This document shows positions 24,201-33,493 of a DNA stretch of 64,000 nucleotides, piece by piece. Positions within the stretch are counted from its first letter, which is position 1. Every line of letters begins with the position of its first letter. A model generated the notes under the pieces. It had not been told where the DNA came from. It made no database searches and was given only the letters and a program-made list of their open reading frames with translations. Origin of the DNA: Lacticaseibacillus pabuli (GTDB lineage: Bacteria; Bacillota; Bacilli; Lactobacillales; Lactobacillaceae); the NCBI RefSeq assembly GCF_028736235.1, contig NZ_CP117884.1, positions 1,240,001 to 1,304,000 on the forward strand, given 5' to 3'. Both the position numbers and the translations under genes were made by a program.

Positions 24201-25019
24201 TTAACGATCCACGACGTCCATACCCATGTGTTCCATGATAAGTGTCGCCGTTTCTTCGATGGAGCGGTGCGCGGTGTTAATGACCATGCAACCGAGCTTT
24301 GCGTATAGCTGGTTGGCAAAATCAAGTTCTTCCATGACTTGCTCGCGTGCGGAGTAGACGGTGTCAGGGCTCAATCCGTAAGCAATCATGCGTTGGCGCC
24401 GGAATTCCATCAAGACCTGGGGATCGGTCGTTAAGCCGATGATGCGCTTCGGATCAACCTTGTAAATCTCGTCAGGAATCTTGGACTTTGGCACCAGTGG
24501 CAGGTTGGCCACCTTCAAGTTCTTGTTGGCGAGGAAAAGGGACAGCGGCGTCTTGCTGGTCCGGGATACGCCAAGCAAGACGATATCGGCATCGAGGAAC
24601 CCCTTAGGATCCTTCCCGTCGTCGTAAGTCACGGCAAATTCAATGGCCCCGATGCGGTCAAAGTAATTTTCATCCAAATCATGCACAGATCCGGCAATCC
24701 CGCTTGGCTTTTCGCTGAACTCAGTGCTGATGGCCTTCATGATAGGTGAGAAGACGTCGAACAGGCGAATGTCGTTTGCCTTGGCATAGGCGACGGCCTT
24801 ATCACCCAGGTCATCAGTCGCGAAGGTGCAGACCACGATGCCGTTGTCCGCTTTCGCTGCGTCCAGGGCCTCATAAACTTGCGCTTCTTTTTGCGTGAAG
24901 GGGTAGCGCCGGTAACGCGTCTTCAAACGCGGAAATTGTGCGGCGACGGCTTCTGCCAACTGGTTGGCGGTGTCTCCGACAGAGTCAGAGACGATGAAAA
25001 AATTGATTTGCTTGTCCAT
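24201..25019 (-). CDS. pyruvate, phosphate dikinase regulatory protein (DUF299)
   Basis: Bifunctional ADP-dependent kinase and phosphate-dependent phosphorylase family that switches pyruvate phosphate dikinase or PEP synthase off and on. The 272-residue protein has the P-loop-like LGVSRTSKTPLS near residues 149-160 and the C-terminal family segment near 220-270. ATG at 25019 is preferred, with GAGGG 9 bases upstream; an in-frame GTG lies three codons earlier. Single gene; the partner dikinase is not in this window, so its target here is open. A minus-strand extended -10 (TGTTATGAT, 25056-25064) may be its promoter. Confidence 0.9.
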   Translation of the reverse strand: MDKQINFFIVSDSVGDTANQLAEAVAAQFPRLKTRYRRYPFTQKEAQVYEALDAAKADNGIVVCTFATDDLGDKAVAYAKANDIRLFDVFSPIMKAISTEFSEKPSGIAGSVHDLDENYFDRIGAIEFAVTYDDGKDPKGFLDADIVLLGVSRTSKTPLSLFLANKNLKVANLPLVPKSKIPDEIYKVDPKRIIGLTTDPQVLMEFRRQRMIAYGLSPDTVYSAREQVMEELDFANQLYAKLGCMVINTAHRSIEETATLIMEHMGMDVVDR

Positions 25020-25064
25020 AGTGGGCACCCTCTGTCATTATTATTTGTTACCGCTATCATAACA

Positions 25065-25369
25065 TAAAACGACAGTCCGTCCCACCGGAGTACGCTATTT
25101 TGTGCACCAAGTCACTAATGTTGGGTGCTTTCATAAATCGATCGTTTGACTTACAATAACGATAGCACCATATTTCCGTAGCTTATCTAAGCAACAAGCC
25201 GTTCGTTTTGGAAACTTAGGATTTACAAAAAATGACAACTTCGGCCTATATTTTCTGCTATTTTTGGCATGTGAAGCGTTGACGTGCTTGTTCATGTTAG
25301 CTATAATGTTTAAGAATTGCTAGCAGGATACTGTTGGTGGTTACATCGTTTTGGAGGGAGGGATAACAC
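25065..25369 (+). promoter_or_regulatory. rpsU upstream region with promoters
   Basis: No gene was seen in this 300-base gap. The main rpsU promoter is TTGACG (25279-25284), a 17-base spacer and TATAAT (25302-25307). A weaker upstream candidate is TTTACA (25222-25227), 19 bases and TATATT (25247-25252). A strong ribosome binding site GGAGGGAGG precedes rpsU. Confidence 0.7.
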
Positions 25370-25546
25370 ATGGCTAAAACAGTTGTAAAGAAAAGCGAAT
25401 CTCTCGACGATGCACTGCGCCGTTTCAAGCGGACTGTATCTAAGGCTGGCACCCTGGCCGAATACCGTAAGCGCGAATTTTACGAAAAGCCTAGCGTCAA
25501 ACGCAAGTTGAAGTCTGAGGCGGCTCGTAAGCGTAAGAAGTACTAA
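25370..25546 (+). CDS. rpsU: 30S ribosomal protein S21
   Basis: Ribosomal small-subunit protein S21, 58 residues, within the usual family size and very basic at the C-terminus ([10 protein letters not shown]). The family core is visible: [18 protein letters not shown], then [18 protein letters not shown] at 25370 lies behind GGAGGGAGG, and a near-consensus promoter precedes it. yqeY follows 18 bases after the stop, the normal Bacillota order rpsU-yqeY-phoH. Confidence 0.97.
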   Translation: MAKTVVKKSESLDDALRRFKRTVSKAGTLAEYRKREFYEKPSVKRKLKSEAARKRKKY

Positions 25547-25564
25547 TCAAAGGACTGATTATAA

Positions 25565-26011
25565 ATGGCATTAACCGATGCTTTGAATCAGGATCTGAAG
25601 AGTGCAATGAAGGCACACGATAAAGTCGCACTGAACGTCATCCGTGCTATCAAAACTGCGTTAACTAACGAAAAGATTGATAGTGGTAAGGATTTGACTG
25701 AGGACGACGAGCGTGCCGTACTTGCTACCCAGCTCAAGCAGCGGAAGGATTCACTTGAACAATTCTCAGCTGGCGGGCGCGAGGATTTGGCCGCAGAGAC
25801 TAAAGCCGAGATCACCATTGTTGAGAAGTACTTACCAGCGCAGCTTGACGAAGCAGCCATTAGCAAACTCGTTGCTGAATCCATCAAGGAAGTCGGCGCC
25901 ACGAATCCAAAGCAATTTGGACTGGTTATGAAGTCTTTGATGCCTAAGGTCAAAGGGCAAGCCGATGGTGCAGTTGTCAGCCGCATCGTTAAGGATCAAT
26001 TGAATGCTTAA
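25565..26011 (+). CDS. yqeY: GatB/YqeY domain-containing protein
   Basis: A 148-residue, single-domain relative of the C-terminal tRNA-binding part of GatB, proposed to act on tRNA, function unproven. Typical features are the helical N-terminal MKAHDKVALNVIRAIK, the YLPAQLDE turn near residues 92-99, and the C-terminal GAVVSRIVKDQL. Co-transcribed with rpsU and closed by a terminator. Confidence 0.93.
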   Translation: MALTDALNQDLKSAMKAHDKVALNVIRAIKTALTNEKIDSGKDLTEDDERAVLATQLKQRKDSLEQFSAGGREDLAAETKAEITIVEKYLPAQLDEAAISKLVAESIKEVGATNPKQFGLVMKSLMPKVKGQADGAVVSRIVKDQLNA

Positions 26012-26019
26012 CATGAAAG

Positions 26020-26044
26020 GTCCCAGGTTTCCTGGGGCTTTTTT
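26020..26044 (+). terminator. rpsU-yqeY terminator
   Basis: GTCCCAGG (26020-26027), loop TTT, CCTGGGGC (26031-26038), then six T. Confidence 0.92.
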
Positions 26045-26144
26045 GTGTCCAGCAACTGCGGGCAATCTGTCGTGTAATTCCCGCAGCTACGGCCATTTAT
26101 GCTATTATTAAGGCACTATCAAACAAAACTTAGGAGGCCTGTAT

Positions 26145-27149
26145 TTGGCAGAGGAAACTGTTACCAAAACGTTTATACTGAGTGACTCAAACGAGATGAT
26201 CGGACTGGTCGGTGTCAACAACCATAACCTCGACGTTATCGCTGGTGAGCTGGGTGTGACGCTGAATCCGCACGGCGATCAGATTCGCATCGATGGGGAC
26301 AGCAAGCATGGCAGCATGGCCTATCAGGTTCTCACCAAGCTCAGTGAATTACAGCGCACCGGCGTGAAGTTGGCTGAACAGGACGTCCTGTCCGCAGCCA
26401 AAATGGCACAGAAGGGCACCCTGGAATACTTCCTCGACTTTTATAGCCAGAGCATCATCAAGGACGCCAAGGGTGAGCCCATCCGTGTCAAAAACTTTGG
26501 CCAGCGCCAGTACGTCAACGCCATTCAGCACAATGCCATTACGTTTGGGATTGGTCCTGCCGGGACGGGGAAAACCTATCTGGCGGTGGTCATGGCTGTC
26601 GCCGCACTCAAGGCCGGCGAAGTCGACCGGATTATTGTTACTCGCCCAGCCGTTGAAGCGGGTGAAAGCCTCGGGTTCCTGCCTGGTGACTTGAAGGAAA
26701 AGGTTGACCCTTACTTGCGGCCAATTTACGATGCGCTCCACGCCGTTTTGGGCACAGAGCACACCGCCCGCTTGATGGAACGCGGCGTCATTGAAATTGC
26801 GCCACTTGCCTACATGCGTGGCCGGACGCTTGATTCTGCCTTCGCAATCTTGGATGAAGCGCAGAACACGACGCCTGAACAGATGAAGATGTTCCTGACG
26901 CGCCTGGGGTTCAACTCCAAGATGATCGTCAACGGGGATATTTCCCAAATTGACTTACCAAGCAAGAAACGTAGTGGTTTGGTCCAAGTGCAACGCATTT
27001 TAAAGGGCGTTAATCATATCGAATTCATCTACTTCTCAGCAGATGACGTGGTCCGGAACCCAGTTGTGGCCAGCATCATCGCGGCATACGACGTGGTTGA
27101 AAAGGATGCAGCGGACCGCAGAGCACAAAGCGATAAGGAGACGAACTGA
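26145..27149 (+). CDS. phoH: PhoH family protein
   Basis: Cytoplasmic ATPase of the PhoH family; linked in Bacillota to YbeY and RNA metabolism, exact reaction unclear. The 334-residue protein has an N-terminal KH-like region (about 20-110), Walker A GPAGTGKTYLA near residues 140-150, and Walker B AFAILDEAQNTTPEQMK near 227-243. The start is TTG with TTAGGAGG 8 bases upstream. The stop overlaps the ybeY start region (TGATG), so ybeY is coupled. Confidence 0.95.
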   Translation: MAEETVTKTFILSDSNEMIGLVGVNNHNLDVIAGELGVTLNPHGDQIRIDGDSKHGSMAYQVLTKLSELQRTGVKLAEQDVLSAAKMAQKGTLEYFLDFYSQSIIKDAKGEPIRVKNFGQRQYVNAIQHNAITFGIGPAGTGKTYLAVVMAVAALKAGEVDRIIVTRPAVEAGESLGFLPGDLKEKVDPYLRPIYDALHAVLGTEHTARLMERGVIEIAPLAYMRGRTLDSAFAILDEAQNTTPEQMKMFLTRLGFNSKMIVNGDISQIDLPSKKRSGLVQVQRILKGVNHIEFIYFSADDVVRNPVVASIIAAYDVVEKDAADRRAQSDKETN

Positions 27150-27613
27150 TGGATTTAACGATTTTTAACGATGACAAGTTACTCGACCAAGAGCACGAGG
27201 ACTTGGCACGCAAACTCGTGGATTTTGCCGCTAAGGAACTTGGCAGCGCAGCGGATACTGAGATGTCGATTACCATCGTTAGCGACGAGGAAATTCGCCG
27301 CATTAACCGTGAATACCGCAACACCGATCGCGTCACCGACGTCATCAGTTTTGCGATTGAAGACGGTGATAAGGACGACGAGTTTGCCGGATTTGAAGGC
27401 ATTCCCGAAAACATTGGGGACCTGTTCATCGCACCGGGTAAGGTTGCGGCACAGGCCAAGGATTACGGCCACTCATTCGAACGCGAACTGGGTTACACCG
27501 TTGTCCACGGTTTCTTGCACCTGAACGGCTACGATCACATCAAACCTGAAGACGAAGCTGTCATGATTCCGCTGCAGGAGAAGATTCTCTCTGCATACGG
27601 TCTTGAACGCTAA
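27149..27613 (+). CDS. ybeY: endoribonuclease YbeY
   Basis: Metal-dependent RNase needed for 16S rRNA 3' maturation and ribosome quality control. The 154-residue protein has the RNTDRVTDVISF segment and the zinc motif HGFLHLNGYDH near residues 119-129, with all three His ligands. The start overlaps the phoH stop, and the next gene overlaps its last codons by 11 bases. Central in the phoH-ybeY-dgkA-cdd-era-recO operon. Confidence 0.96.
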   Translation: MDLTIFNDDKLLDQEHEDLARKLVDFAAKELGSAADTEMSITIVSDEEIRRINREYRNTDRVTDVISFAIEDGDKDDEFAGFEGIPENIGDLFIAPGKVAAQAKDYGHSFERELGYTVVHGFLHLNGYDHIKPEDEAVMIPLQEKILSAYGLER

Positions 27614-27989
27614 GCGGCCACATAAGAATCGCACTTGGTGGGCAGCGGTGCGCCACGCGCTGTCTGGTCTTCGTGTGCTCTTTGCGGCGGAACGCAACGC
27701 CCGGTTTGAAGGCATCATGGGGGTACTGGCCGTGATTGCGGGGATTATCCTGCATCTCGACTGGGTACGCTGGTGCGTCCTGCTCGCGCTGTGTTGTCTG
27801 GTATTAGCAACCGAAGCCATCAATACGGCCATCGAGCGGGCGGTTGACCTCACAGTCGGCCATGAATTGCACCCACTAGCAAAACAGGCTAAGGATATCG
27901 CGGCGGCAGCAGTGCTTTTTATTGCACTACTGGCGGTAATCGTAGCGGTTTGGTTATTTGGTCCCGCATTAGCAAAAATTTTCTTTTAA
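27603..27989 (+). CDS. dgkA: diacylglycerol/undecaprenol kinase family protein
   Basis: Integral membrane kinase; Gram-positive members phosphorylate undecaprenol to recycle the lipid carrier for wall synthesis. The 128-residue protein has the family motif EAINTAIERAVDL (about 71-83) and three membrane spans (near 36-52, 56-72, 96-122). An N-terminal amphipathic Arg/Lys-rich stretch precedes them. The start is TTG at 27603 inside the ybeY end, so translation is probably coupled. Confidence 0.92.
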   Translation: MNAKRPHKNRTWWAAVRHALSGLRVLFAAERNARFEGIMGVLAVIAGIILHLDWVRWCVLLALCCLVLATEAINTAIERAVDLTVGHELHPLAKQAKDIAAAAVLFIALLAVIVAVWLFGPALAKIFF

Positions 27990-28004
27990 AAAGGGAGTAG
28001 TTTT

Positions 28005-28406
28005 ATGTCTAGAGAAAGTTTGGTGACGCAAGCCATCACGGCGCGCAATAACGCCTATGTGCCATATTCTCACTTCAAGGTCGGGGCCGCGGTGCAGACC
28101 GAAGACGGCACCGTCTATACAGGCGCCAACATCGAAAACGCTTCGTATGGGCTGACGATGTGTGCCGAGCGCAACGCCATTTTTGCGGCCGTTTGTGCCG
28201 GTGCACGCAAGATTGCGGCCATCGCCGTTGTTGCGGATACCGATGATGGTGTGTCACCATGCGGGGCCTGCCGCCAGGTGATGACTGAGTTCACCCAACC
28301 GAACACACCCGTTTACCTTGGCAACTTACACGATACGATTGAAGACACGACGGTGGGCGAACTCCTGCCGGGTGCCTTTAACAAGGAGGACATGCATAAT
28401 GCCTAA
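28005..28406 (+). CDS. cdd: cytidine deaminase
   Basis: Zinc enzyme converting cytidine and deoxycytidine to uridine forms in pyrimidine salvage. The 133-residue homotetrameric type has CAERNAIF near residues 53-60 (zinc Cys and catalytic Glu) and PCGACRQ near 86-92 (two zinc Cys). AAAGGGAG precedes the ATG. Its last 8 bases overlap era. Confidence 0.96.
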   Translation: MSRESLVTQAITARNNAYVPYSHFKVGAAVQTEDGTVYTGANIENASYGLTMCAERNAIFAAVCAGARKIAAIAVVADTDDGVSPCGACRQVMTEFTQPNTPVYLGNLHDTIEDTTVGELLPGAFNKEDMHNA

Positions 28407-29310
28407 TGAACCAAAGCACCGTTCCGGATTCGTCGCCATCATCGGCCGGCCTAACGTCGGCAAGTCGACCTTCATGAACCGGATTCTCGGCGAGAAGATT
28501 GCCATCATGTCACCGAAAGCACAAACTACGCGGAACAAGATTAACGGGATTTACACCCGTAAGGACGCGCAAATTGTCTTCGTCGACACCCCCGGCATTC
28601 ACAAGCCACAAAACGAACTGGATCAGTACATGGACGACGCGGCACTCTCGACCTTGAAAGAAGTCGATGCCGTGCTCTTCATGGTGGCCGCTGACGACGA
28701 ACCCGGTCGCGGTGATCAGTGGATCATTGATGCTTTGGCAAAGGTCAAGACGCCTGTATTCCTGATTATCAACAAGATTGACCTGATTCACCCTGACGAC
28801 CTGTTGCCACTGATTGACCATTACAACAAGTTGCGCAAGTTTGATGAAGTGTTCCCAATCTCCGCCACGATGGGTAACAACGTCGACGAACTCGTCGAAA
28901 AGCTCGTGGCTACTTTACCAGCAGGTCCCCAGTACTATCCTGATGACGAACTCAGTGATCACCCTGAATACTTCGTGGTCGGCGAACTTATCCGTGAAAA
29001 GATTCTGGAACTTACCAACGAAGAGGTCCCACATGCCGTTGCCGTCGTGGTTGAACGCATGAAGGACTATGTTGGTGGCAAGCTCCAAATTGAAGCCAAT
29101 ATTTACGTTGAGCGCCCAGGTCAAAAGGGAATTCTCATCGGCAAGGGCGGCAGTATGCTCAAGCAGATTGGGATTAAGTCACGTCTGGATATCGAGCGGT
29201 TGCTAGGCGAAAAGGTCAACCTGAAGCTCTGGGTCAAGGTCCAAAAGAACTGGCGCGATAATGACGCGTACTTGCGGGCATTGGGCTACAACAAGAAGGA
29301 CCTCCGTTAA
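28399..29310 (+). CDS. era: GTPase Era
   Basis: Essential GTPase that binds the 3' end of 16S rRNA and assists 30S assembly. The 303-residue protein has G1 GRPNVGKST near residues 15-23, G3 DTPG near 64-67, G4 NKID near 126-129, and the C-terminal KH domain with [15 protein letters not shown] near 240-254. ATG at 28399 is set by AAGGAGGA about 11 bases upstream; a longer frame from 28318 lies in cdd. It overlaps cdd by 8 bases and recO by 1 base. Confidence 0.97.
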   Translation: MPNEPKHRSGFVAIIGRPNVGKSTFMNRILGEKIAIMSPKAQTTRNKINGIYTRKDAQIVFVDTPGIHKPQNELDQYMDDAALSTLKEVDAVLFMVAADDEPGRGDQWIIDALAKVKTPVFLIINKIDLIHPDDLLPLIDHYNKLRKFDEVFPISATMGNNVDELVEKLVATLPAGPQYYPDDELSDHPEYFVVGELIREKILELTNEEVPHAVAVVVERMKDYVGGKLQIEANIYVERPGQKGILIGKGGSMLKQIGIKSRLDIERLLGEKVNLKLWVKVQKNWRDNDAYLRALGYNKKDLR

Positions 29311-30125
29311 TGAGCCAGGCCCCCGAGGATTTTCGCGGCCTCGTCCTGGCCCGGTTCAACTATAAAGAAAGCGACTTGCTGGTCAAAATGCTCACGGATC
29401 ATTTTGGCAAGCGCATGTTTCTATTTCGGCGTGCCCGCAAGCCCGGATTTAAAATGACCGCCGCGGTATTACCGTTTACCCTCAGCAACTTCACCGGTCG
29501 CATTAACGCGCCTGGTCTATCCTACGTCCAAGCCGTTCGCGGCAGTCATGCCTTCACCAAGATTAGTGCGGACCTGACGCTGAATGCCTACAGTAGCTAC
29601 ATCCTGGCGCTCATTGACATGGCGTTTGACGAGGACACGCCCATTCCTGAATGGTTCCGCTTTGCTGAGCAAGCCCTCACGCTCATTGACCAGGGGACGG
29701 ATCCGCAGATTGTGACGAACATCGCGGAGATTCAGCTCCTGCCAGCGTTTGGGGTCGGTCCTAATTGGCGTGGCTGTAGTGTTTGCGGTCGCAATGACTT
29801 GCCACTCGATTTTTCCGACAAGTACGGCGGACTGCTCTGCAGCGACCACTGGCAGCTGGACGAGCGACGCTACCACGCGAGTGAGCGTGCCATTTACTAC
29901 CTACGCCTGTTTTCACACGTAGATATCGCGACCGTTGGCAAAGTTGCCGTCAGTGAACAAACGCGGCGTGAACTGCGCACGATGATTGACCGGATGTATG
30001 ACGGACTGGTCGGTGTGCAACCCAAGGCCAAGCGTTTTCTCGACGAGCTAAACGGGGCGGGGAGCCACATCCAGGCGCTCAAACCGCGTAAGCCCAAGAA
30101 TTCGCCTAGTGATTTTTCTGAATAG
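29310..30125 (+). CDS. recO: DNA repair protein RecO
   Basis: Recombination mediator that anneals DNA strands and loads RecA with RecR. The 271-residue protein has an N-terminal OB fold (about 8-80), a helical C-terminal part, and the zinc site C156-x2-C159...C177-x2-H180. The fourth ligand is His in place of Cys. The start overlaps the era stop (TAATG). The glyQS promoter -10 follows its stop by 6 bases. Confidence 0.95.
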   Translation: MSQAPEDFRGLVLARFNYKESDLLVKMLTDHFGKRMFLFRRARKPGFKMTAAVLPFTLSNFTGRINAPGLSYVQAVRGSHAFTKISADLTLNAYSSYILALIDMAFDEDTPIPEWFRFAEQALTLIDQGTDPQIVTNIAEIQLLPAFGVGPNWRGCSVCGRNDLPLDFSDKYGGLLCSDHWQLDERRYHASERAIYYLRLFSHVDIATVGKVAVSEQTRRELRTMIDRMYDGLVGVQPKAKRFLDELNGAGSHIQALKPRKPKNSPSDFSE

Positions 30126-30131
30126 TTGGGG

Positions 30132-30341
30132 TATACTTGTAGTCAGTTTAACAGGCGATGAGAAAAAGAATTCGCGTCAGAACCGCCAGCGAGCTCGGGA
30201 TTGTGGAAGCCGAGTGGGGGACAACGTGGATTGGCGTTTTCGAGCCACTTTCTGAAAGAGCGTCGGCATCATGTCGACGAAGTAGGGTGGAACCGCGCGC
30301 AAGCGTCCCTATGCCAATATTGGCATAGAGGACGTTTTTTT
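30132..30341 (+). ncRNA. T-box riboswitch of glyQS (glycine)
   Basis: A TATACT -10 at 30132-30137 starts the leader. Stem I has AGCGAG and a CGCCA...TGGCG base. The Gly specifier is GGA (30228-30230) or GGC (30233-30235), both glycine codons. The T-box core AGGGTGGAACCGCG lies at 30284-30297. The terminator has the arms CGTCC and ATGCCA (30304-30316) pairing with 30321-30334, then seven T. Uncharged tRNA-Gly would allow read-through into glyQS. Confidence 0.92.
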
Positions 30342-30379
30342 GTTCTTATCGCACTATTGAAATCAAAGGAGAATGAACA

Positions 30380-31282
30380 TTGGTCAAGAAAATGAATGTT
30401 CAAACCATGATCCAAACGCTCCAGCAGTTCTGGGGAAGCAAGGGCTGCATGCTGATGCAGGCCTATGATACGGAAAAGGGTGCCGGGACCATGAGCCCCT
30501 ACACCTTCCTGCGTGCCATCGGTCCTGAACCTTGGAACGCAGCTTACGTTGAACCTTCCCGCCGTCCCGCTGACGGCCGTTATGGTGAGAACCCGAACCG
30601 GCTGTACCAACACCACCAGTTCCAAGTTGTGATGAAGCCATCCCCAGAGAACATCCAGGAATACTACTTGGACTCCCTGCGTGCACTGGGCATCGACCCA
30701 CTCGAACACGATATTCGCTTCGTTGAGGATAACTGGGAAAACCCATCCATGGGTTGCGCCGGTGTTGGTTGGGAAGTTTGGCTTGACGGTATGGAAGTCA
30801 GCCAGTTCACTTACTTCCAGGTTGTTGGTGGGCTTGAGGTTTCACCCGTTACCTCCGAAATTACCTACGGGGTTGAGCGTTTGGCCAGCTACATTCAGGA
30901 TGTGAACTCTGTTTACGACCTCGAATGGGGCGATGGTGTCCGTTACGGTGACATCTTCAAGGAACCTGAATACGAACACTCCAAGTACTCCTTTGAAGTC
31001 AGTGATCAGGACATGCTCTTGGGCTTCTTCAATGCCTACGAAAAAGAGGCTTGGCGTCTGATGGATCTTGGTCTGGTGCACCCAGCCTATGATTACATCC
31101 TGAAGTGCAGTCACACCTTTAACTTGCTCGATGCCCGCGGTGCCGTTTCCGTTACGGAACGGGCCGGCTACCTCAGTCGGATTCGCAAGATGGCACATAA
31201 GGTTGCCCGCGCGTTCGTCGCAGAACGTAAGAAGCTCGGCTTCCCACTGCTGAACAACGAAGAAGTAAAGGAGGACAAGTAA
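30380..31282 (+). CDS. glyQ: glycyl-tRNA synthetase alpha subunit
   Basis: Catalytic subunit of the bacterial alpha2beta2 GlyRS. The 300-residue protein has [20 protein letters not shown] near residues 48-67 and [19 protein letters not shown] just after, both class II active-site parts. The start is TTG at 30380 because AAAGGAG lies 8 bases upstream; an ATG four codons later is poorer. glyS follows after 1 base. Confidence 0.96.
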   Translation: MVKKMNVQTMIQTLQQFWGSKGCMLMQAYDTEKGAGTMSPYTFLRAIGPEPWNAAYVEPSRRPADGRYGENPNRLYQHHQFQVVMKPSPENIQEYYLDSLRALGIDPLEHDIRFVEDNWENPSMGCAGVGWEVWLDGMEVSQFTYFQVVGGLEVSPVTSEITYGVERLASYIQDVNSVYDLEWGDGVRYGDIFKEPEYEHSKYSFEVSDQDMLLGFFNAYEKEAWRLMDLGLVHPAYDYILKCSHTFNLLDARGAVSVTERAGYLSRIRKMAHKVARAFVAERKKLGFPLLNNEEVKEDK

Positions 31283-31283
31283 C

Positions 31284-33350
31284 ATGCAATATTTACTTGA
31301 AATCGGCCTCGAGGACATGCCTGCCCACGTGGTTACACCTAGCCTGAACCAGCTCGCTGACAAGACTGCCAAGTATCTGAAGGACGCGCAGCTGGACTTC
31401 GCCTCAATCACCAAGCTCGCAACGCCACGTCGTTTGACCATCATCATTAACGACGTCGCTGCAAAGACCGCCGACGTGAGTGAAGACGTGAAGGGTCCTG
31501 CCAAGAAGATTGCCCAGGACGCAGAGGGTAACTGGAGTAAAGCCGCTATCGGATTTACCCGCGGTCAGGGCATGACCGTTGACGACATCACGTTTAAGGA
31601 CCTCAAGGGGACCGAATACGTGTACCTGCACAAGGAAATCGCCGGCAAGCCCGCTGCCGAAATTCTGTGCGGCTTGGTCGACGTCGTCAAAGGCCTGACC
31701 TTCCCAACCCGCATGAAGTGGGGCAACAACGACTTCGAATACATTCGGCCAATTCACTGGATTGTCAGCCTTCTTGATGAAGAAGTCGTCCCAATGCAGA
31801 TTCTGGATGTTAAAGCCGGTCGCCGCACAGAGGGCCACCGCTTCCTCGGTCACGCCGTTGACATTAAGCAACCTGCTGACTATGTGGAAGCTTTGCGCGC
31901 ACAGAAGGTCATCGTTGACCCCGCAGAACGCAAACAGCTGATTACAGACCAGATCAACGCCATCGCCAGCGATCATAAGTGGACCGTTGACCTCGACGCC
32001 GACCTGCTTGAAGAAGTCAATAACTTAGTCGAATACCCAACCGCATTTGCCGGTAGCTTCGACAAGAAGTACCTCGACATTCCTGAGGCCGTGCTGATCA
32101 CTTCCATGAAGGACAACCAACGTTACTTCTACGCCCGCGACAGTGCCGGCAAGATGGTCAACGCGTTCATCGGGGTCCGCAACGGGAACAGTGAGTACCT
32201 CCAGAACGTCATCGCTGGGAATGAAAAAGTCCTGACCGCACGTCTGGAAGATGCCGCGTTCTTCTACACGGAAGACCAGAAGAAGACGATTGCCGAATAC
32301 GTCGACCGTCTGCAGAACGTTTCCTTCCATGAAAAACTCGGGTCTCTTGCTCTGAAGATGAAGCGGGTTGGCGTCATCGCTGATGTACTGGCTGGTAAGT
32401 ACGGCATCAAGGCTGACGAAAAGGCCGACTTGCTCCGGGCAGCATCCATCTACAAATTTGACCTGGTCACCGGCATGGTCGGTGAATTTGCTGAACTGCA
32501 GGGGACCATGGCGGCGCACTATGCCAAGTTGGCCGGTGAAAATGCGGTTGTCTGCCAGGCACTCGCCGAACAGTACATGCCAATTTCCGCTGAAGGCGAC
32601 CTGCCTAAGAGCACAGTTGGCGCGCTGCTCGCCATGTCCGACAAGCTGGACACTCTCATGAGCTTCTTCGCCGTCGACATGATTCCTAATGGTAGCAATG
32701 ACCCATACGCCCTGCGTCGACAGGCTTACGGGATTACCCGGATGATTGCGGCTGGTCTGCAGTCCTTGCCACTGATTGACCTGCAGCAGGAGATTAGTGC
32801 TAACTTGAAGTCTGCCAACTTGGCCGGCGATATCGATTACGACAAGAATGCCAGTGCGGTAGCAGACTTCTTCCAGGATCGTGTCCGTCAGTTGTTGCAC
32901 CAGAGCAAGACCCGCCACGATATCGTGGACGCCGTCGTTGCCCGCGAAGTGCCAGACATTGCCGAGGAACTGAGTGCAGCGCAGATTCTGACTGATGCGT
33001 CCGCAAGCGACAACTTCAAGGAAGATGTTGAAGCCTTGACGCGTGCCGTCCGGATTGCCAAGAAGAACGCTTCGACAGCTGCCATTGACCCTGCATTGTT
33101 CGAAAACGACAGTGAAGGTGCCTTGCACAAGGCCGTCGCGGATTTTGCCGCTAAACATGACGCGGATAAGGTGAGTGCCGCTGACTTTGCCAACATGCGT
33201 CAGCTGGCACCAACCATCAACGCGTACTTTGACGCGACGATGGTAATGGCCGACGATACCGCCGTTCGGGCCAACCGTTTGGCCCAAATGAGCGCCTTGG
33301 CTAGCCTGGTCAGTGACTACGGTGACCTCACGCAAATCATTACCAAATAA
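31284..33350 (+). CDS. glyS: glycyl-tRNA synthetase beta subunit
   Basis: Large subunit that binds tRNA-Gly and is required for charging. The 688-residue protein starts with the typical LLEIGLEDMPAHVV, contains KRMKW-like TRMKWGNNDFEYIRPIHW near residues 140-157, the HD-like region, and a C-terminal DALR-type anticodon-binding domain (about 570-670). AAAGGAGGACAAGTAAC gives a good binding site. Second gene of the T-box operon. A long open frame on the opposite strand is only a codon-bias shadow. Confidence 0.96.
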   Translation: MQYLLEIGLEDMPAHVVTPSLNQLADKTAKYLKDAQLDFASITKLATPRRLTIIINDVAAKTADVSEDVKGPAKKIAQDAEGNWSKAAIGFTRGQGMTVDDITFKDLKGTEYVYLHKEIAGKPAAEILCGLVDVVKGLTFPTRMKWGNNDFEYIRPIHWIVSLLDEEVVPMQILDVKAGRRTEGHRFLGHAVDIKQPADYVEALRAQKVIVDPAERKQLITDQINAIASDHKWTVDLDADLLEEVNNLVEYPTAFAGSFDKKYLDIPEAVLITSMKDNQRYFYARDSAGKMVNAFIGVRNGNSEYLQNVIAGNEKVLTARLEDAAFFYTEDQKKTIAEYVDRLQNVSFHEKLGSLALKMKRVGVIADVLAGKYGIKADEKADLLRAASIYKFDLVTGMVGEFAELQGTMAAHYAKLAGENAVVCQALAEQYMPISAEGDLPKSTVGALLAMSDKLDTLMSFFAVDMIPNGSNDPYALRRQAYGITRMIAAGLQSLPLIDLQQEISANLKSANLAGDIDYDKNASAVADFFQDRVRQLLHQSKTRHDIVDAVVAREVPDIAEELSAAQILTDASASDNFKEDVEALTRAVRIAKKNASTAAIDPALFENDSEGALHKAVADFAAKHDADKVSAADFANMRQLAPTINAYFDATMVMADDTAVRANRLAQMSALASLVSDYGDLTQIITK

Positions 33351-33363
33351 CTTTTGTGAATAT

Positions 33364-33460
33364 TTGATTATTTTCTGCATTCGCGCTATACTTTAGTTTG
33401 CGATTTTACGCAGTGAAGGTGAAAGTCGCACCCATCATTTGATGGGGAGCGGCTTTTGCT
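33364..33460 (+). promoter_or_regulatory. dnaG-rpoD promoter and leader hairpin
   Basis: TTGATT (33364-33369), an exact 17-base spacer and TATACT (33387-33392). In the leader, AAAGTCGC (33422-33429) pairs with GCGGCTTT (33449-33456), and CCCATC (33431-33436) with GATGGG (33441-33446). TTTTGCTTTT follows. The hairpin lies between promoter and dnaG, so it could be an attenuator as well as a stop for glyS read-through. Confidence 0.65.
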
Positions 33461-33493
33461 TTTACAGGGACAAAGGGAAGGCGGTGGTTGTAA

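Noticed and set aside
25065..25369. A riboswitch in the long rpsU upstream gap
   Set aside because: No known riboswitch consensus or strong terminator hairpin was found; promoters explain the gap adequately.
30228..30235. A second specifier in the glyQS T-box like that proposed for hisS-aspS
   Set aside because: Both candidate codons (GGA and GGC) are glycine codons, so no dual amino acid specificity follows.
32025..33380. A 451-codon open frame on the minus strand across glyS
   Set aside because: Same reason: glyS is a clear gene, and the antisense frame has no plausible ribosome binding site or recognisable product.
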